The translations under genes were made by a program, and so were the position numbers. Under the pieces are notes generated by a model. It saw only the letters and a program-made list of their open reading frames with translations. It was not told the DNA's origin and searched no databases. Below, piece by piece: positions 1 through 8,880 of a DNA stretch of 64,000 nucleotides (positions within the stretch are counted from its first letter, which is position 1; the number at the start of each line of letters is the position of its first letter). Source of the DNA: Candidatus Mcinerneyibacteriota bacterium (GTDB lineage: Bacteria > Macinerneyibacteriota > Macinerneyibacteria > Macinerneyibacteriales > DSCS01); contig JAFGWL010000001.1 of the NCBI GenBank assembly GCA_016937175.1, forward strand, positions 1-64,000, written 5' to 3'.

Positions 1-1916
1 CGGACGGCTCAAAACTCGTTTACTCACGGCTTCGAACGGAAAAAGAAACCGAAAAGAAGATCTCAGACCTTTTCATGGTTGACACACGCTCCGGAAAGAA
101 GCGCCAATACACCTTCGGTCGGGCCTCAGACCATACGCCCCTCTGGTCCCCCGACGGACGATTCCTGGCTTTTCTGTCCGACCGCGCCGAAGAGGGCCGG
201 TTCCAGATCTATCTTCTTCCCTCCGACGGAGGGGAAGCGCGCCCGCTGACCCATCTCAAGGGTTCCTTTGCTTCTCTCTCCTGGAGCCCTGATGCCAAAT
301 GGCTGGCCTTTGCCTTCCGTGAAACAGATGCTTCCGTCCTTGAACGGGAAGGGGATGAACAGAAGAAAAAACTGGGAATCCCTGAACGACACATTACTTC
401 ACTCTTTTACAAATTCGACGGGGCAGGGTTCCTTCCCGAGAACAAATGGCATATCTGGGTCGTCAATCCAGCGACCGGAAAGACAAAGCAGCTCACCCGG
501 GGCTCTTTCCATGAAGAGGATCCCGTATGGATGCCCGATTCCCGATCCCTCCTCTTCTCCTCGAACAGGACAACTGAGCCGGCGCTGAACCCCTTCGACG
601 AACAGCTCTTCCGGATCTCTTTAGACGGGAAGCAGACAACTCAACTCACTGATTTCAAAGGCCTGAAATCCTGGGCCTCTCCCTCTCCTGACGGAGAGCG
701 AATCGCTTTTGTGGGATTTATAGGCGAAGAGCCCTGGTGGAAGAATCAGGGATTGTGGATCATGCCTTCTCAGGGAGGAGAACCGGTCGACATCACCCGG
801 GGCTGCGACCTGACCATCGCTTCGCTGACCCTCAACGATACCGGCGGAGCTCCCTTTTTCCGTCCGGTCTGGAAGAACGACTCTTCGGCGCTCTTTGTTC
901 CCGTCCCTGAACACGGAAGGAATGTCGTCAAAGAGATCACTCTTTCCACAGGAGAAATCCGCGACTTTCTTGCTCCGAAAGGCGTTGTAGGCGGGCTCTC
1001 TTTCGACAAAGCCCAGAAAAAAGCAGCCTATTTTTCGGGCACAGTCACAGACCCCAACCAGGCGGCCCTGACAGACCTGGAAACAGGAAAGACAACAGTC
1101 CTGACAAAGCTCAATCCCTTCCTATCCAAACGCAATGTCTCCGAACCCGAGGAGGTCTGGTTCTCTTCTCAAGGCCACTCTATCCAGGGCTGGATCCTCA
1201 AGCCCCCCGGGTTCGACCAAAGGAAACAATATCCCTCTATCCTGGAGATTCATGGGGGGCCGCGGATGCAGTACGGGTATCACTTCATGCATGAGTTCCA
1301 TGTTCTGGCCGCCCGGGGTTATGTGGTCTATTTCTGCAATCCCAGGGGAAGCCGGGGATACAGCGAAGACCATACAGCGGCGATCTGCAACCAATGGGGA
1401 AGCATAGACTATGACGACCTCATGACATTTGCCGATTTCATGAAAAAAAAGCCTTACATCGATAAAAAACGTATGGGGGTCACCGGCGGAAGCTACGGCG
1501 GATACATGACCAACTGGATCATCGGCCATACCCGCCGTTTCAAAGCCGCTGTCACCCAGCGCAGCGTAAGCAACCTCCTGAGCATGTGGGGATCCAGTGA
1601 TGTCAACTGGTCTTTCCAGATGGAGTTCGGAGGTAAACCGCCCTGGGAAGATCATGAGAATTTTTGGAAACAGTCTCCTATGAGCACCATAGGAAACGCT
1701 GCCACCCCTACCCTGGTCATCCATAGTGAAAACGATCTCCGTTGCGATATAGAGCAAGGGGAGCAGGTCTATGTGGCTTTGAAATACCTGGGGGTCGATA
1801 CGGAAATGATCCGCTTTCCTGACGAGCCCCACGGCCTGTCCCGGGGTGGCCGGACAGACAGACGCATCCTCCGCCTGAACCATATTCTCCGCTGGTTCGA
1901 TAAGTATCTTAAATAG
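1..1916 (+). CDS. S9 family prolyl oligopeptidase / acylaminoacyl-peptidase, 5' truncated
   Basis: Serine peptidase that cleaves short peptides or N-acylated residues, usually cytoplasmic. The reading frame is open from base 3, before the first ATG at 75, so the true start lies outside the window. Numbering from that ATG, about 330 residues form a WD/PD40-like beta-propeller with repeated SPDG-type turns, followed by an alpha/beta hydrolase domain. The catalytic Ser is in GGSYGG (about residue 473), the Asp in SENDLRCD (about 554) and the His in DEPHGLS (about 586). The triad is complete and the protein should be active. It ends 106 bases before the P5C dehydrogenase start. Together they could serve peptide and proline catabolism, but that link is inference from adjacency only. 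Confidence 0.93.
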   Translation, partial: DGSKLVYSRLRTEKETEKKISDLFMVDTRSGKKRQYTFGRASDHTPLWSPDGRFLAFLSDRAEEGRFQIYLLPSDGGEARPLTHLKGSFASLSWSPDAKWLAFAFRETDASVLEREGDEQKKKLGIPERHITSLFYKFDGAGFLPENKWHIWVVNPATGKTKQLTRGSFHEEDPVWMPDSRSLLFSSNRTTEPALNPFDEQLFRISLDGKQTTQLTDFKGLKSWASPSPDGERIAFVGFIGEEPWWKNQGLWIMPSQGGEPVDITRGCDLTIASLTLNDTGGAPFFRPVWKNDSSALFVPVPEHGRNVVKEITLSTGEIRDFLAPKGVVGGLSFDKAQKKAAYFSGTVTDPNQAALTDLETGKTTVLTKLNPFLSKRNVSEPEEVWFSSQGHSIQGWILKPPGFDQRKQYPSILEIHGGPRMQYGYHFMHEFHVLAARGYVVYFCNPRGSRGYSEDHTAAICNQWGSIDYDDLMTFADFMKKKPYIDKKRMGVTGGSYGGYMTNWIIGHTRRFKAAVTQRSVSNLLSMWGSSDVNWSFQMEFGGKPPWEDHENFWKQSPMSTIGNAATPTLVIHSENDLRCDIEQGEQVYVALKYLGVDTEMIRFPDEPHGLSRGGRTDRRILRLNHILRWFDKYLK

Positions 1917-1930
1917 TCAATAAAAAAGTG

Positions 1931-1957
1931 TGTCAAGGGAGGCTTCCTCCCTTGACA
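1931..1957. terminator. Perfect 11-bp stem-loop between peptidase and pruA
   Basis: GTCAAGGGAGG and CCTCCCTTGAC form a perfect inverted repeat around a CTT loop, 15 bases after the peptidase stop. No U-tract follows on the + strand. A run of A lies on the 5' side, so a U-tract would follow only in minus-strand transcripts. It may be a terminator for the peptidase or an mRNA 3'-end stabiliser. Confidence 0.5.
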
Positions 1958-2022
1958 TCCCCTTTAAATGGGATACCATGTCTCAACGATATGCACGAAT
2001 AAACATAACGGAGGTGATGTTA

Positions 2023-3669
2023 ATGACTCATGCGCTTTTTTCTGTCCCCCTGCCAAAAAACGAACCTGCCCTTGACTATGCCCCGGGTTCTCCCGAGAGG
2101 GCAGCTCTTCAGCAAGCTCTGGATGAGATGCTTTCACAAAAATGGGATATCCCTGTGATCATAGGAGGAAAAGAGATCCTGACAGCATCCACTGAACGGC
2201 TTGTCCAGCCCCATGATCATCAAAACAGCCTGGGGGTCTTCCATCAGGTGACCGAAAAGGAGATCTTCCTGGCGATAGAGGCTGCCATGAAAGCCCGCAA
2301 AGAGTGGGAGAAAGTATCTGCGACCCACCGGGCAGCCATGGCTTTGAAAGCCGCAGAACTACTGACGACCAAATATCGTTATCAGATGAATGCCGCCACC
2401 ATGCTGGTACAGGGCAAGAACATCTACCAGGCCGAGATCGACTGCATTGCAGAGATGGCCGATTTTCTCCGCTTCAATGCCTACTACATGACCCAGATCT
2501 ACAGTGAACAGCCGCCCTACATCCTGGCCAACGGCTCCATGAACAGGACAGACCACAGGCCACTGGAAGGTTTTGTCTTTGCCGTGACCCCGTTTAACTT
2601 TACGGCCATCGGCGGGAACCTTCCCCTCTCCCCGGCCCTTATGGGCAATACGGTCCTCTGGAAACCAGCCTCGACATCGGTCCTCTCCAACTATCTTTTG
2701 ATGAAGATCTTTCAGGAGGCGGGTTTCCCGGACGGCGTCATTAACTTTATTCCCGGATCCGGTCGTCTTGTGGGAGATATCGTCCTTGAGTCCCCTGACC
2801 TGGCCGGTGTCCATTTTACCGGGTCCACAGGGGTCTTTAACCATATGTGGTCCGTCATCGCAGGAAACATCGGACGATATAAGACCTACCCCCGCATCGT
2901 GGGGGAAACCGGGGGAAAAGACTTTGTCATCGCCCACCCTTCGGCAGATACCCATCAGGTGGCCACAGCCCTGATCAGAGGTGCTTTTGAATATCAGGGG
3001 CAGAAGTGTTCCGCAGCTTCGCGGGCTTATCTACCCTCTTCTTTGTCCCGTCCCGTCTTCGAAGCCATGGGAGCCATGCTGGACAATATCACCCCTGAAC
3101 CGCCCACCAGGATCGGGGCCTTCTTCAATGCCGTCATTGACGAAAAGTCTTACGATTCCATTATGGCTTACATCGATAAAGCCAGGAACTCTGATGATGC
3201 AGAGATCCTTTTCGGCGGAAAGGGTGACAAAGAAACCGGGTATTTCATCGAGCCCACCGTCATCCTCACCAAAAATGCGCATTTTCTCACTATGGAAGAA
3301 GAGATCTTCGGGCCTGTCCTTACCGTCTATGTCTATGAGGATAATGACTTTGACAGTGTCCTCGGCCTGTGCGATTCCACATCGCCCTACGGCCTTACAG
3401 GATCCATCTTTGCCCGGGACCGCGACGCAATCGACCGGGCAGAAAAAAGGCTGCGCTATGCAGCCGGTAATTTCTACATCAACGATAAACCTACGGGTGC
3501 TGTGGTGGGGCAACAGCCCTTCGGTGGATCGAGAGCCTCAGGGACAAACGACAAGGCAGGAAGCAAACTCAATCTTCTGCGCTGGGTCAGCCCCCGGACC
3601 ATCAAGGAGACATTCAACCCGCCGCTCTCCCATACCTATCCCTTTATGGATGAGCATCCGCGTTCCTGA
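2023..3669 (+). CDS. pruA: 1-pyrroline-5-carboxylate dehydrogenase (ALDH4A1-like)
   Basis: Oxidises glutamate semialdehyde/P5C to glutamate with NAD+, the second step of proline degradation. The 548-residue protein matches the stand-alone group that includes mammalian ALDH4A1, seen in stretches such as EGFVFAVTPFNFTAIGGN and FEYQGQKCSAASR. The catalytic Cys is about residue 329 (GQKCS) and the general-base Glu about 295 (VGETGGK). I chose the ATG at 2023 because GGAGGTG lies six bases upstream. An in-frame extension back to 1930 runs through the upstream hairpin and has no homology-like content. No proline dehydrogenase gene is visible nearby. A strong intrinsic terminator follows at 3763-3794. 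Confidence 0.95.
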   Translation: MTHALFSVPLPKNEPALDYAPGSPERAALQQALDEMLSQKWDIPVIIGGKEILTASTERLVQPHDHQNSLGVFHQVTEKEIFLAIEAAMKARKEWEKVSATHRAAMALKAAELLTTKYRYQMNAATMLVQGKNIYQAEIDCIAEMADFLRFNAYYMTQIYSEQPPYILANGSMNRTDHRPLEGFVFAVTPFNFTAIGGNLPLSPALMGNTVLWKPASTSVLSNYLLMKIFQEAGFPDGVINFIPGSGRLVGDIVLESPDLAGVHFTGSTGVFNHMWSVIAGNIGRYKTYPRIVGETGGKDFVIAHPSADTHQVATALIRGAFEYQGQKCSAASRAYLPSSLSRPVFEAMGAMLDNITPEPPTRIGAFFNAVIDEKSYDSIMAYIDKARNSDDAEILFGGKGDKETGYFIEPTVILTKNAHFLTMEEEIFGPVLTVYVYEDNDFDSVLGLCDSTSPYGLTGSIFARDRDAIDRAEKRLRYAAGNFYINDKPTGAVVGQQPFGGSRASGTNDKAGSKLNLLRWVSPRTIKETFNPPLSHTYPFMDEHPRS

Positions 3670-4162
3670 CCCATTCCTCCGTCAAACCGGGCAGAAGAGG
3701 ACTATAGGGGATATCCGGAACCCTCACGATGAGAGCCTTTCCCCGGAGTACAAGGGAACAGAGCCCGGCCATCCTCTGGCCGGGCCCTCTTTTTATCTCA
3801 ATTCTTCTGATCAACGATCCGGGCAATTCAAACTTGTTTTGCCCTGGGATCCCCGTAAAAACCGTCACATGATCCCGGTAAAAGTCCGCTTTTGACATGA
3901 TATAGCGTTTTTTCAAAACACCAAGGCGGTACCCCGGAAGAAGGAAAAGAGCCCCGAGCAGCAAGACATAGAGGGGGAGAAGCGCCTGAAGATGTTTGCT
4001 GCGGGCGATCTCCATAAGCGTTCCGGGAGACCCGACTTCCACAGCTGCAATCACGAGTCCCACAGGGACAAGTCCTGCGGGGATGCCTCTCAGCCAGAGA
4101 AGATAGGCGTTAAAGAAGGAACGGACGGAAAAAAGGATCTCTTCCCGGTTTTCAATTTCCAT
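3644..4162 (-). CDS. Membrane protein with bacterial PH domain (bPH_2 / DUF304-like)
   Basis: 172 residues with two hydrophobic segments (about 20-42 and 58-76) followed by a soluble domain. That domain has the DUF304/bPH_2 pattern: a start like YIMSKADFYRDHVTVFTG, a central LIRRIEIKRGPGQRMAGLCSL, and IPY/SPLLPG near the end. Such proteins sit in the inner membrane; their ligands are mostly unknown. It overlaps the Wzi-like gene upstream by 11 bases, suggesting translational coupling. Its last 26 bases overlap the 3' end of pruA tail to tail. The pruA terminator hairpin is encoded within it, so that stretch of sequence serves two purposes. Confidence 0.7.
   Translation of the reverse strand: MEIENREEILFSVRSFFNAYLLWLRGIPAGLVPVGLVIAAVEVGSPGTLMEIARSKHLQALLPLYVLLLGALFLLPGYRLGVLKKRYIMSKADFYRDHVTVFTGIPGQNKFELPGSLIRRIEIKRGPGQRMAGLCSLVLRGKALIVRVPDIPYSPLLPGLTEEWVRNADAHP
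3763..3794 (+). terminator. Rho-independent terminator of pruA, inside the opposite-strand gene
   Basis: GCCCGGCCA, loop TCCTC, then TGGCCGGGC form a perfect 9-bp stem followed by CCTCTTTTT on the + strand, 94 bases after the pruA stop. It lies entirely within the coding sequence of the convergent PH-domain gene. Confidence 0.85.
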
Positions 4163-5888
4163 AGTTGATTCCCACCATTAAAAAAGCTTCTGTCGAGGCC
4201 CCTTCTCCGGAAAGAGGTTCTCCCAGGTCACCGGGGCGCTGATAACGGCACGTCTCAAAAGTCACCCCCCCTTCCAAAATGATACGGCTTCGGGGGAGGG
4301 TCTTTCCCCCTGCCTGGAAAAAGCCTTTGACTGAAAAGGCGATTCCGCGGGTCTCTTCCCGGACCCCTCCGAGAAAGGCATAGTCTCTGGGGACATCTGA
4401 GCTGAGAAGATCCGGCCGCTCCACATCTCCCCCTACATTGATGTAATTCAATCCCTCATCGATATAGTTTTCTCCGGAACGAGTGAAAAAGGCTTCCATT
4501 TTCGCATCAAAGACCTCAGACAACCCCCACTCAAGAGAGACCCGGAAATCGTCGCTGTTGGGCCCCAGGGCGCTGCCAAGCAGGCTGCTGTAGTGGGTAT
4601 GGTTATCGATGTTATAACGATGGGTATAGACAAGAGGGTTGATCCGGGTATAGGCCAGGGAAACGAGGGAATCCTCCCAGAACAAGGGATAAAAACGAGA
4701 TCCCAGAGTATAGGCCGATTTTGTCCTTCTGAAATCCTGAAGCTTTCTGACGCTGAGGTCGTCCAGAAGGATCTCCCCGTATATGATGATACGGTCGGAG
4801 ACAGTGATATGTCCGTCAGCCCCCATGATCACGTTATCCCGGTCCCCTTCATAATGCTGTTCGCTCCAGAAAAAATTAAAGGGGATAGCATAGCCCAGCT
4901 GAACTCCCTTATCTGCATAGATCACCCCTTCCTGGAAGGCGATATGATGGCGTCCCCCGAAGTCAAGTTCCAGGCGGTGCGCGGCCAGGTATTTCCTGCG
5001 AAAACGGTCTTTGGGGTCGGCCCCGGGCTCTTGGATCAGGCTCTCTTCCTCCTTCTCTCCGCTCCGGAGGCCGGCTGTGAACGAGACAAGACTTAAAGGG
5101 CCCCAGTCAAAAGTCAGGCGGACATGAGTATAGGATGTGGCATGGCCTGAAAGAAAGAGCCTGTGATCTTCGCCCGGACCCCAGACATTTACTCCTTTGG
5201 CGGCAGCTGCCGAGAAACCTCCGCCCTGAAAAGACAGAATAGCATCGGCGCGGTCGAAATAGAGTTCAGAGGCATCATCATTTAGATTGACCCAACCCCA
5301 CCCCCTGTTTTTGACAAAGAAGTCCAGGTAGGAGACCCTCTCTTCCCGCCATTGTCCTGTTTCATCATAATAGGATCTTGTCTCTTCCTGAAGCAAGTCT
5401 CCCAGGTCCCCGTGCATGGTCTCGTCGTTAAAGGACAGACTCATGTCAAAGGCTCCCAGAGAAGCTTTAGCCCGGATCCCGCCCGTGTAGAGAATATAAT
5501 CCAGTTTCGAAGATGTCCCTTCTATCCTCTCACCGGTAATATACCCTCCCCGTCCCTGAAATGTCAGTATAGCTTGCCCCTCCCCGCTTCGCACATGGAC
5601 GATCCCACGGCGCACCCCGTCTTCTTCCGGAGAGAAGATGGCATCCTTGTATCTCTCCAACAACACCCTTTCACGGGATGAAAAAGAGTCTCTGCAGGAC
5701 TCCGCCTGCCGGATAAAGAGAGCCGTCCTCTCCCGGCTCCAGGGAAGGGCATACCGGTAAGCCGGCAGATGATATTTTTCGGCAAGGCTTCGGGCAAAGG
5801 CGTAAAAAGGAGAACCGGCCCCTTCCAAACTGCACGCCGTGCTTATAACCAAAAAGATCCCCAGTAAGAGAAACAACGCCCTCTTCAC
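4152..5888 (-). CDS. Wzi-like outer-membrane capsule assembly protein
   Basis: Probable outer-membrane beta-barrel that anchors or organises surface polysaccharide. A hydrophobic signal (residues 1-18) ends in STACS, a poor lipobox, so either lipidation or signal peptidase I cleavage is possible. The body has alternating beta strands, and a segment reading NVWGPGEDHRLFLSGHATS followed by THVRLTFDWGPLSLVSFT resembles the conserved WGPG core of Wzi proteins. I chose GTG at 5888: it is preceded by GGGAGGAGAAGAA and forms a GTGA overlap with the stop of the acyltransferase gene. A longer TTG start at 5903 would place the ribosome site inside the coding region. The next upstream gene makes acylated sugars, which fits a capsule or O-chain role. 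Confidence 0.72.
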   Translation of the reverse strand: MKRALFLLLGIFLVISTACSLEGAGSPFYAFARSLAEKYHLPAYRYALPWSRERTALFIRQAESCRDSFSSRERVLLERYKDAIFSPEEDGVRRGIVHVRSGEGQAILTFQGRGGYITGERIEGTSSKLDYILYTGGIRAKASLGAFDMSLSFNDETMHGDLGDLLQEETRSYYDETGQWREERVSYLDFFVKNRGWGWVNLNDDASELYFDRADAILSFQGGGFSAAAAKGVNVWGPGEDHRLFLSGHATSYTHVRLTFDWGPLSLVSFTAGLRSGEKEEESLIQEPGADPKDRFRRKYLAAHRLELDFGGRHHIAFQEGVIYADKGVQLGYAIPFNFFWSEQHYEGDRDNVIMGADGHITVSDRIIIYGEILLDDLSVRKLQDFRRTKSAYTLGSRFYPLFWEDSLVSLAYTRINPLVYTHRYNIDNHTHYSSLLGSALGPNSDDFRVSLEWGLSEVFDAKMEAFFTRSGENYIDEGLNYINVGGDVERPDLLSSDVPRDYAFLGGVREETRGIAFSVKGFFQAGGKTLPRSRIILEGGVTFETCRYQRPGDLGEPLSGEGASTEAFLMVGINYGN

Positions 5889-6628
5889 TTCTTCTCCTCC
5901 CAACCCTGGCGTTCCAGAAGCTGCTCTTCGGGAACCTCTTTTATAAATCGGGCAGGGTTCCCCGCGACCACGGCCCGGGGGGGGACATCTTTCAGAACGA
6001 CGCTTCCGGCTCCCACAAGGGCGTCCCGGCCCAAAGTCACTCCCGGGAGGACAACGGCCCCCGCTCCGATACGGGCCCCCTCTTCCATAGTCACGCCTTT
6101 AAAGCAGAGAAACCTCTTCTCTGTCCGCCCCACATAATTATCGTTGGATGTCACAACACAAGGCCCGACAAAACAGAAATCCCCTATGGTTGAATAGGCG
6201 GTGATATAGGCATTCGTCTCTATTTTACAGAATCTCCCGATGCCCGTTTTGTTTTCCACAGCTGCTCCGCGTCCTATGATACTTCCCTTTCCCACAGAGA
6301 CGTGTTCCCGGACCGTGGCGTAATCAGCGATAAGGACTCTTTCTCCGATGACTGCCCCGCGGTAAAGGACCGCGCCGGTCCCGATGAGCACTCCGTCTCC
6401 GACCGTAAGGGGCTCTGTCTCTTCCTCCCCGGTCACCGCGCTGTTGACGCTCTTGAGGGTCTCTTTCCCGAGGTGCGCAAAAGAGTCGATCCGAACGTTG
6501 TCTCCGATGACAGTCCCTGATTCGATGACCACGCAGGCTCCGATAGTACATCCGTGCCCGATACGGACCTCTTTTCCGATCACGCAGCCAGGCCCGCAAA
6601 CGGGTTTTTTCCTTCGATTCTGTTTCAT
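5885..6628 (-). CDS. Hexapeptide-repeat sugar N-acetyltransferase (WbpD/WlbB-like)
   Basis: 247-residue left-handed beta-helix acyltransferase. Repeats of the [IV]G-x4 type run almost from residue 10 to 230 and end in VPPRAVVAGNPARFIKE, the usual acetyl-CoA transferase tail. The segment TSNDNYVGRTEKR before the last coils resembles WbpD/WlbB enzymes, which acetylate UDP-2-acetamido-3-amino-uronic acid. It is longer than those (about 190-200 residues), with extra coils at the N-terminus, so the substrate is inferred. The ATG at 6628 has AAGGAGGGAC upstream. The gene starts eight bases after the histidine kinase and overlaps the Wzi-like gene by four bases. WbpA-, WbpB- and WbpE-like genes lie elsewhere in the window. 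Confidence 0.75.
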   Translation of the reverse strand: MKQNRRKKPVCGPGCVIGKEVRIGHGCTIGACVVIESGTVIGDNVRIDSFAHLGKETLKSVNSAVTGEEETEPLTVGDGVLIGTGAVLYRGAVIGERVLIADYATVREHVSVGKGSIIGRGAAVENKTGIGRFCKIETNAYITAYSTIGDFCFVGPCVVTSNDNYVGRTEKRFLCFKGVTMEEGARIGAGAVVLPGVTLGRDALVGAGSVVLKDVPPRAVVAGNPARFIKEVPEEQLLERQGWEEKK

Positions 6629-6636
6629 GTCCCTCC

Positions 6637-7914
6637 TTAAAAGATGATCTCCAGGAGAGTCCCGTAGTCGGATTCTCCTGCGCGGATTGTCCCTCCTGAT
6701 TCTGTGATGATGTCTTTGACCAGGGAAAGGCCCAAACCGCTACCGTCGGAATGACGAGCTTTATCCCCTCTGTAGAATTTTTCAAAGATACGTTCCCGCT
6801 CTTCGGGAGGGACCCCGTCTCCGTTATCTTCAACCGTCATCCGAAGAGACGTGCCTCTCCGGCTGGCTGATATGTGACATATCTTCTTTTTTTTCGAATT
6901 ATAGCGATAGGCATTAGACAGGAGGTTGTCCAGGACCGTCTCCAGTTCCGCTTGTTTCAGGGGGACGGAGAGCTTTTCGGGAACATCCAGGGTGATCTCC
7001 ATGAGAGGCCGGTACCTTTTCTGAAACGAGAGGACAACCGGCTTGAGGATAGATTCTCCTTTCCCGAGTTCACCGGCTCGGTCATATCTTTTGATCCGAT
7101 CGATATAGGTATCCATTAGGGAGACCTCTTCAAGCAACTCATCATAGCGTTCTTCTCCCGGCGGGAAGACCCGGTCCTTCATCCCCTCGACGATCCCTCT
7201 GATAATGGTCAGGGGTGTTTTCATATCATGGGAGAGATTGGTCATAAACGAACGCTTGGCCCTCTCCTGTTCACGGAGTTCGGCCGCCATTTTTTCCAGC
7301 CCTTCTTTGAAAGGGGCCAGCTCTTCATAGGGGATCTGAAGATGAAGGTCGTAATCTCCCCGGGCGAGACGGGAAACTTCCCCGGCGTTTTCATGGCTCT
7401 GGCGAAGGATCTTTCTTGAGAAACGGACGACGACAAAGAGATAGAGAACACTCAGCAGCAGGACGACGCCTGTCGCAAAGAGCCACAGCTGTCTCATAAA
7501 AGCCGTCTCCACCGGTGTCAAAAAATTCCGGTTCACAAGATAATAATCCAGTGTCCTCCCTGTATCCTTATCCAAAAAAGCGGTCTCATTGATCTTTTTC
7601 GCCTTCTCCGGATCGAGGCCGGAAGGGTACCGGAGAATGACATTGCCTTCCCGGTCACGCAGGACCATTCCGATATTTCTTCTCCAGGGCTCAGGCGGGC
7701 GATGCATGCGGCCCCGGTTCTCCATGGGCCGGAAAAACCCGTTCTGGGAAAATATCACACGGCTGATCATGGGCAGATCCTGTTTGAAGCGCTCCAGGAC
7801 ATTATTTTTGTACCTTATATTCATGAAGATCATCATGGCCCCATAGAGGAAAATGATCCCCACAACCGCCGGAAGGACAAAGCGGACAAAAAGGATCCGT
7901 TTCAGCGTTGTCAT
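6637..7914 (-). CDS. Two-component sensor histidine kinase
   Basis: 425-residue inner-membrane kinase. Transmembrane helices at about 8-32 and 143-163 flank a periplasmic sensor of about 110 residues. Then come HAMP (about 164-215), a HisKA helix with the phospho-acceptor His229 in NLSHDMKTPLT, and a HATPase_c domain with N-box (DNLLSNAYRYN), DNGDGVP and GSGLGL motifs. All catalytic elements are intact. Its start overlaps the stop of the response regulator by four bases (ATGA), so the two form a cognate pair. The stimulus is unknown; the downstream acyltransferase and Wzi-like genes suggest an envelope-related role, which is inference. Confidence 0.93.
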   Translation of the reverse strand: MTTLKRILFVRFVLPAVVGIIFLYGAMMIFMNIRYKNNVLERFKQDLPMISRVIFSQNGFFRPMENRGRMHRPPEPWRRNIGMVLRDREGNVILRYPSGLDPEKAKKINETAFLDKDTGRTLDYYLVNRNFLTPVETAFMRQLWLFATGVVLLLSVLYLFVVVRFSRKILRQSHENAGEVSRLARGDYDLHLQIPYEELAPFKEGLEKMAAELREQERAKRSFMTNLSHDMKTPLTIIRGIVEGMKDRVFPPGEERYDELLEEVSLMDTYIDRIKRYDRAGELGKGESILKPVVLSFQKRYRPLMEITLDVPEKLSVPLKQAELETVLDNLLSNAYRYNSKKKKICHISASRRGTSLRMTVEDNGDGVPPEERERIFEKFYRGDKARHSDGSGLGLSLVKDIITESGGTIRAGESDYGTLLEIIF

Positions 7915-8597
7915 GGCCCCTCCGTGAATTTGTACCCGGCCCCGTAGACCGTTATCAGAAAAATCGGATGCGACGGGTCTGGTTCGATCTTTTTGCGTAT
8001 ATTCTTGATGTGCGAGTCTACGGCCCTGTCGAAGGCTTCCTCATCCTCTTTGAACACGAGGTCCAGGATCATCTCCCTCGAAAAGATGCGTCCCGGATGA
8101 CTCGCAAGAAGGTAGAGGATCTCAAACTCCCGGGAAGAAAGAAAGACTTTTTTCCCCCTTTTCCGCCAGGTCTGGTCCTGAGGATGGAGTTCTGCCTCTC
8201 CGGCCCTGAGGACTTCCCGGAATGCAGGCTGAGTACTTCTCTTAAGGAGTGCCTTGATCCGGGCCATAAGGACCCGGGGACTGAAGGGTTTTGTCACATA
8301 GTCATCAGCGCCTCTTCCGTATCCATCGAGAATATCCGGCTCAAGGCCCTTGGCCGTGACCATGATCACCGGGACAGCTTTACGTCTTTTGATCCACGCC
8401 AGGACCTCTTCTCCGCTTTTTTCGGGAAGCATCCGGTCCAGAAGGACGAGGTGGGGATCGAAAAACTCAAATTCCCTGACAGCTTTTTTCCCGTCTCCGG
8501 CAACGCGCACTTCATAACCCTCTTTTTCGGCGTATTGCCGGACAATGGAGGCGATCTTCTCTTCATCTTCCACGATGAGGATCTTTGTCTTTTCCAT
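7911..8597 (-). CDS. OmpR/PhoB-family response regulator
   Basis: 228-residue transcription factor. The receiver domain has acidic residues E10/D11, the phosphorylated Asp54 in LVLLDRMLP, Thr81 and Lys103 in the YVTKPF switch. The C-terminal winged helix (about 130-225) carries EFEILYLLASHPGRIFSRE and the AVDSHIKNIRKKI recognition-helix region. A good ribosome site (AAGGAGGGGAAG) precedes the ATG. It overlaps the dciA gene upstream by 35 bases and the kinase gene downstream by four. It is therefore likely read from the same transcript as the dnaA-dnaN-recF run, an unusual place for a two-component system. Confidence 0.94.
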   Translation of the reverse strand: MEKTKILIVEDEEKIASIVRQYAEKEGYEVRVAGDGKKAVREFEFFDPHLVLLDRMLPEKSGEEVLAWIKRRKAVPVIMVTAKGLEPDILDGYGRGADDYVTKPFSPRVLMARIKALLKRSTQPAFREVLRAGEAELHPQDQTWRKRGKKVFLSSREFEILYLLASHPGRIFSREMILDLVFKEDEEAFDRAVDSHIKNIRKKIEPDPSHPIFLITVYGAGYKFTEGP

Positions 8598-8880
8598 CTT
8601 CCCCTCCTTCCCCCTGCCTGAAGTATACTCCCTTCACCCTATCCTGTCCAAGAGTTTGCCTGAGCCGGGTCAGAAGCTCTCCCCTTCTTCCGGATAATTC
8701 AAAAAGCCACGCTGACGAATCACAGACCACCGTAAGTCTGCCTTTGACCAGAAAAAGGGGCCGGCAATGCCGGGCGGCCTTGTCTCCGGCCACCCGGGCC
8801 CAGGCCTCTTCGATTTCGTCAAGATGTTCGGCCTCTCCCGCCTTGATGATCTTCCGGATCACATCAGAGATCGGACGCAT
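8563..8880 (-). CDS. dciA: DUF721 protein, DciA-type helicase operator
   Basis: 105-residue DUF721 protein. DciA proteins help load or operate the replicative helicase DnaB in bacteria lacking DnaC/DnaI. The domain spans about residues 1-90, with the characteristic WARVAGDKAARHCRP stretch and a hydrophobic LTVVCDSSAWLFEL core. It directly follows recF (17-base overlap), the common position for this family near the origin. The short charged tail (GEGGEDGKDKDPHRGR) overlaps the response-regulator start and is probably disordered. Confidence 0.82.
   Translation of the reverse strand: MRPISDVIRKIIKAGEAEHLDEIEEAWARVAGDKAARHCRPLFLVKGRLTVVCDSSAWLFELSGRRGELLTRLRQTLGQDRVKGVYFRQGEGGEDGKDKDPHRGR

Noticed and set aside
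1930-2022. Longer N-terminus for pruA
   Set aside because: It would translate the upstream hairpin, has no ribosome site, and the ATG at 2023 is ideally placed.
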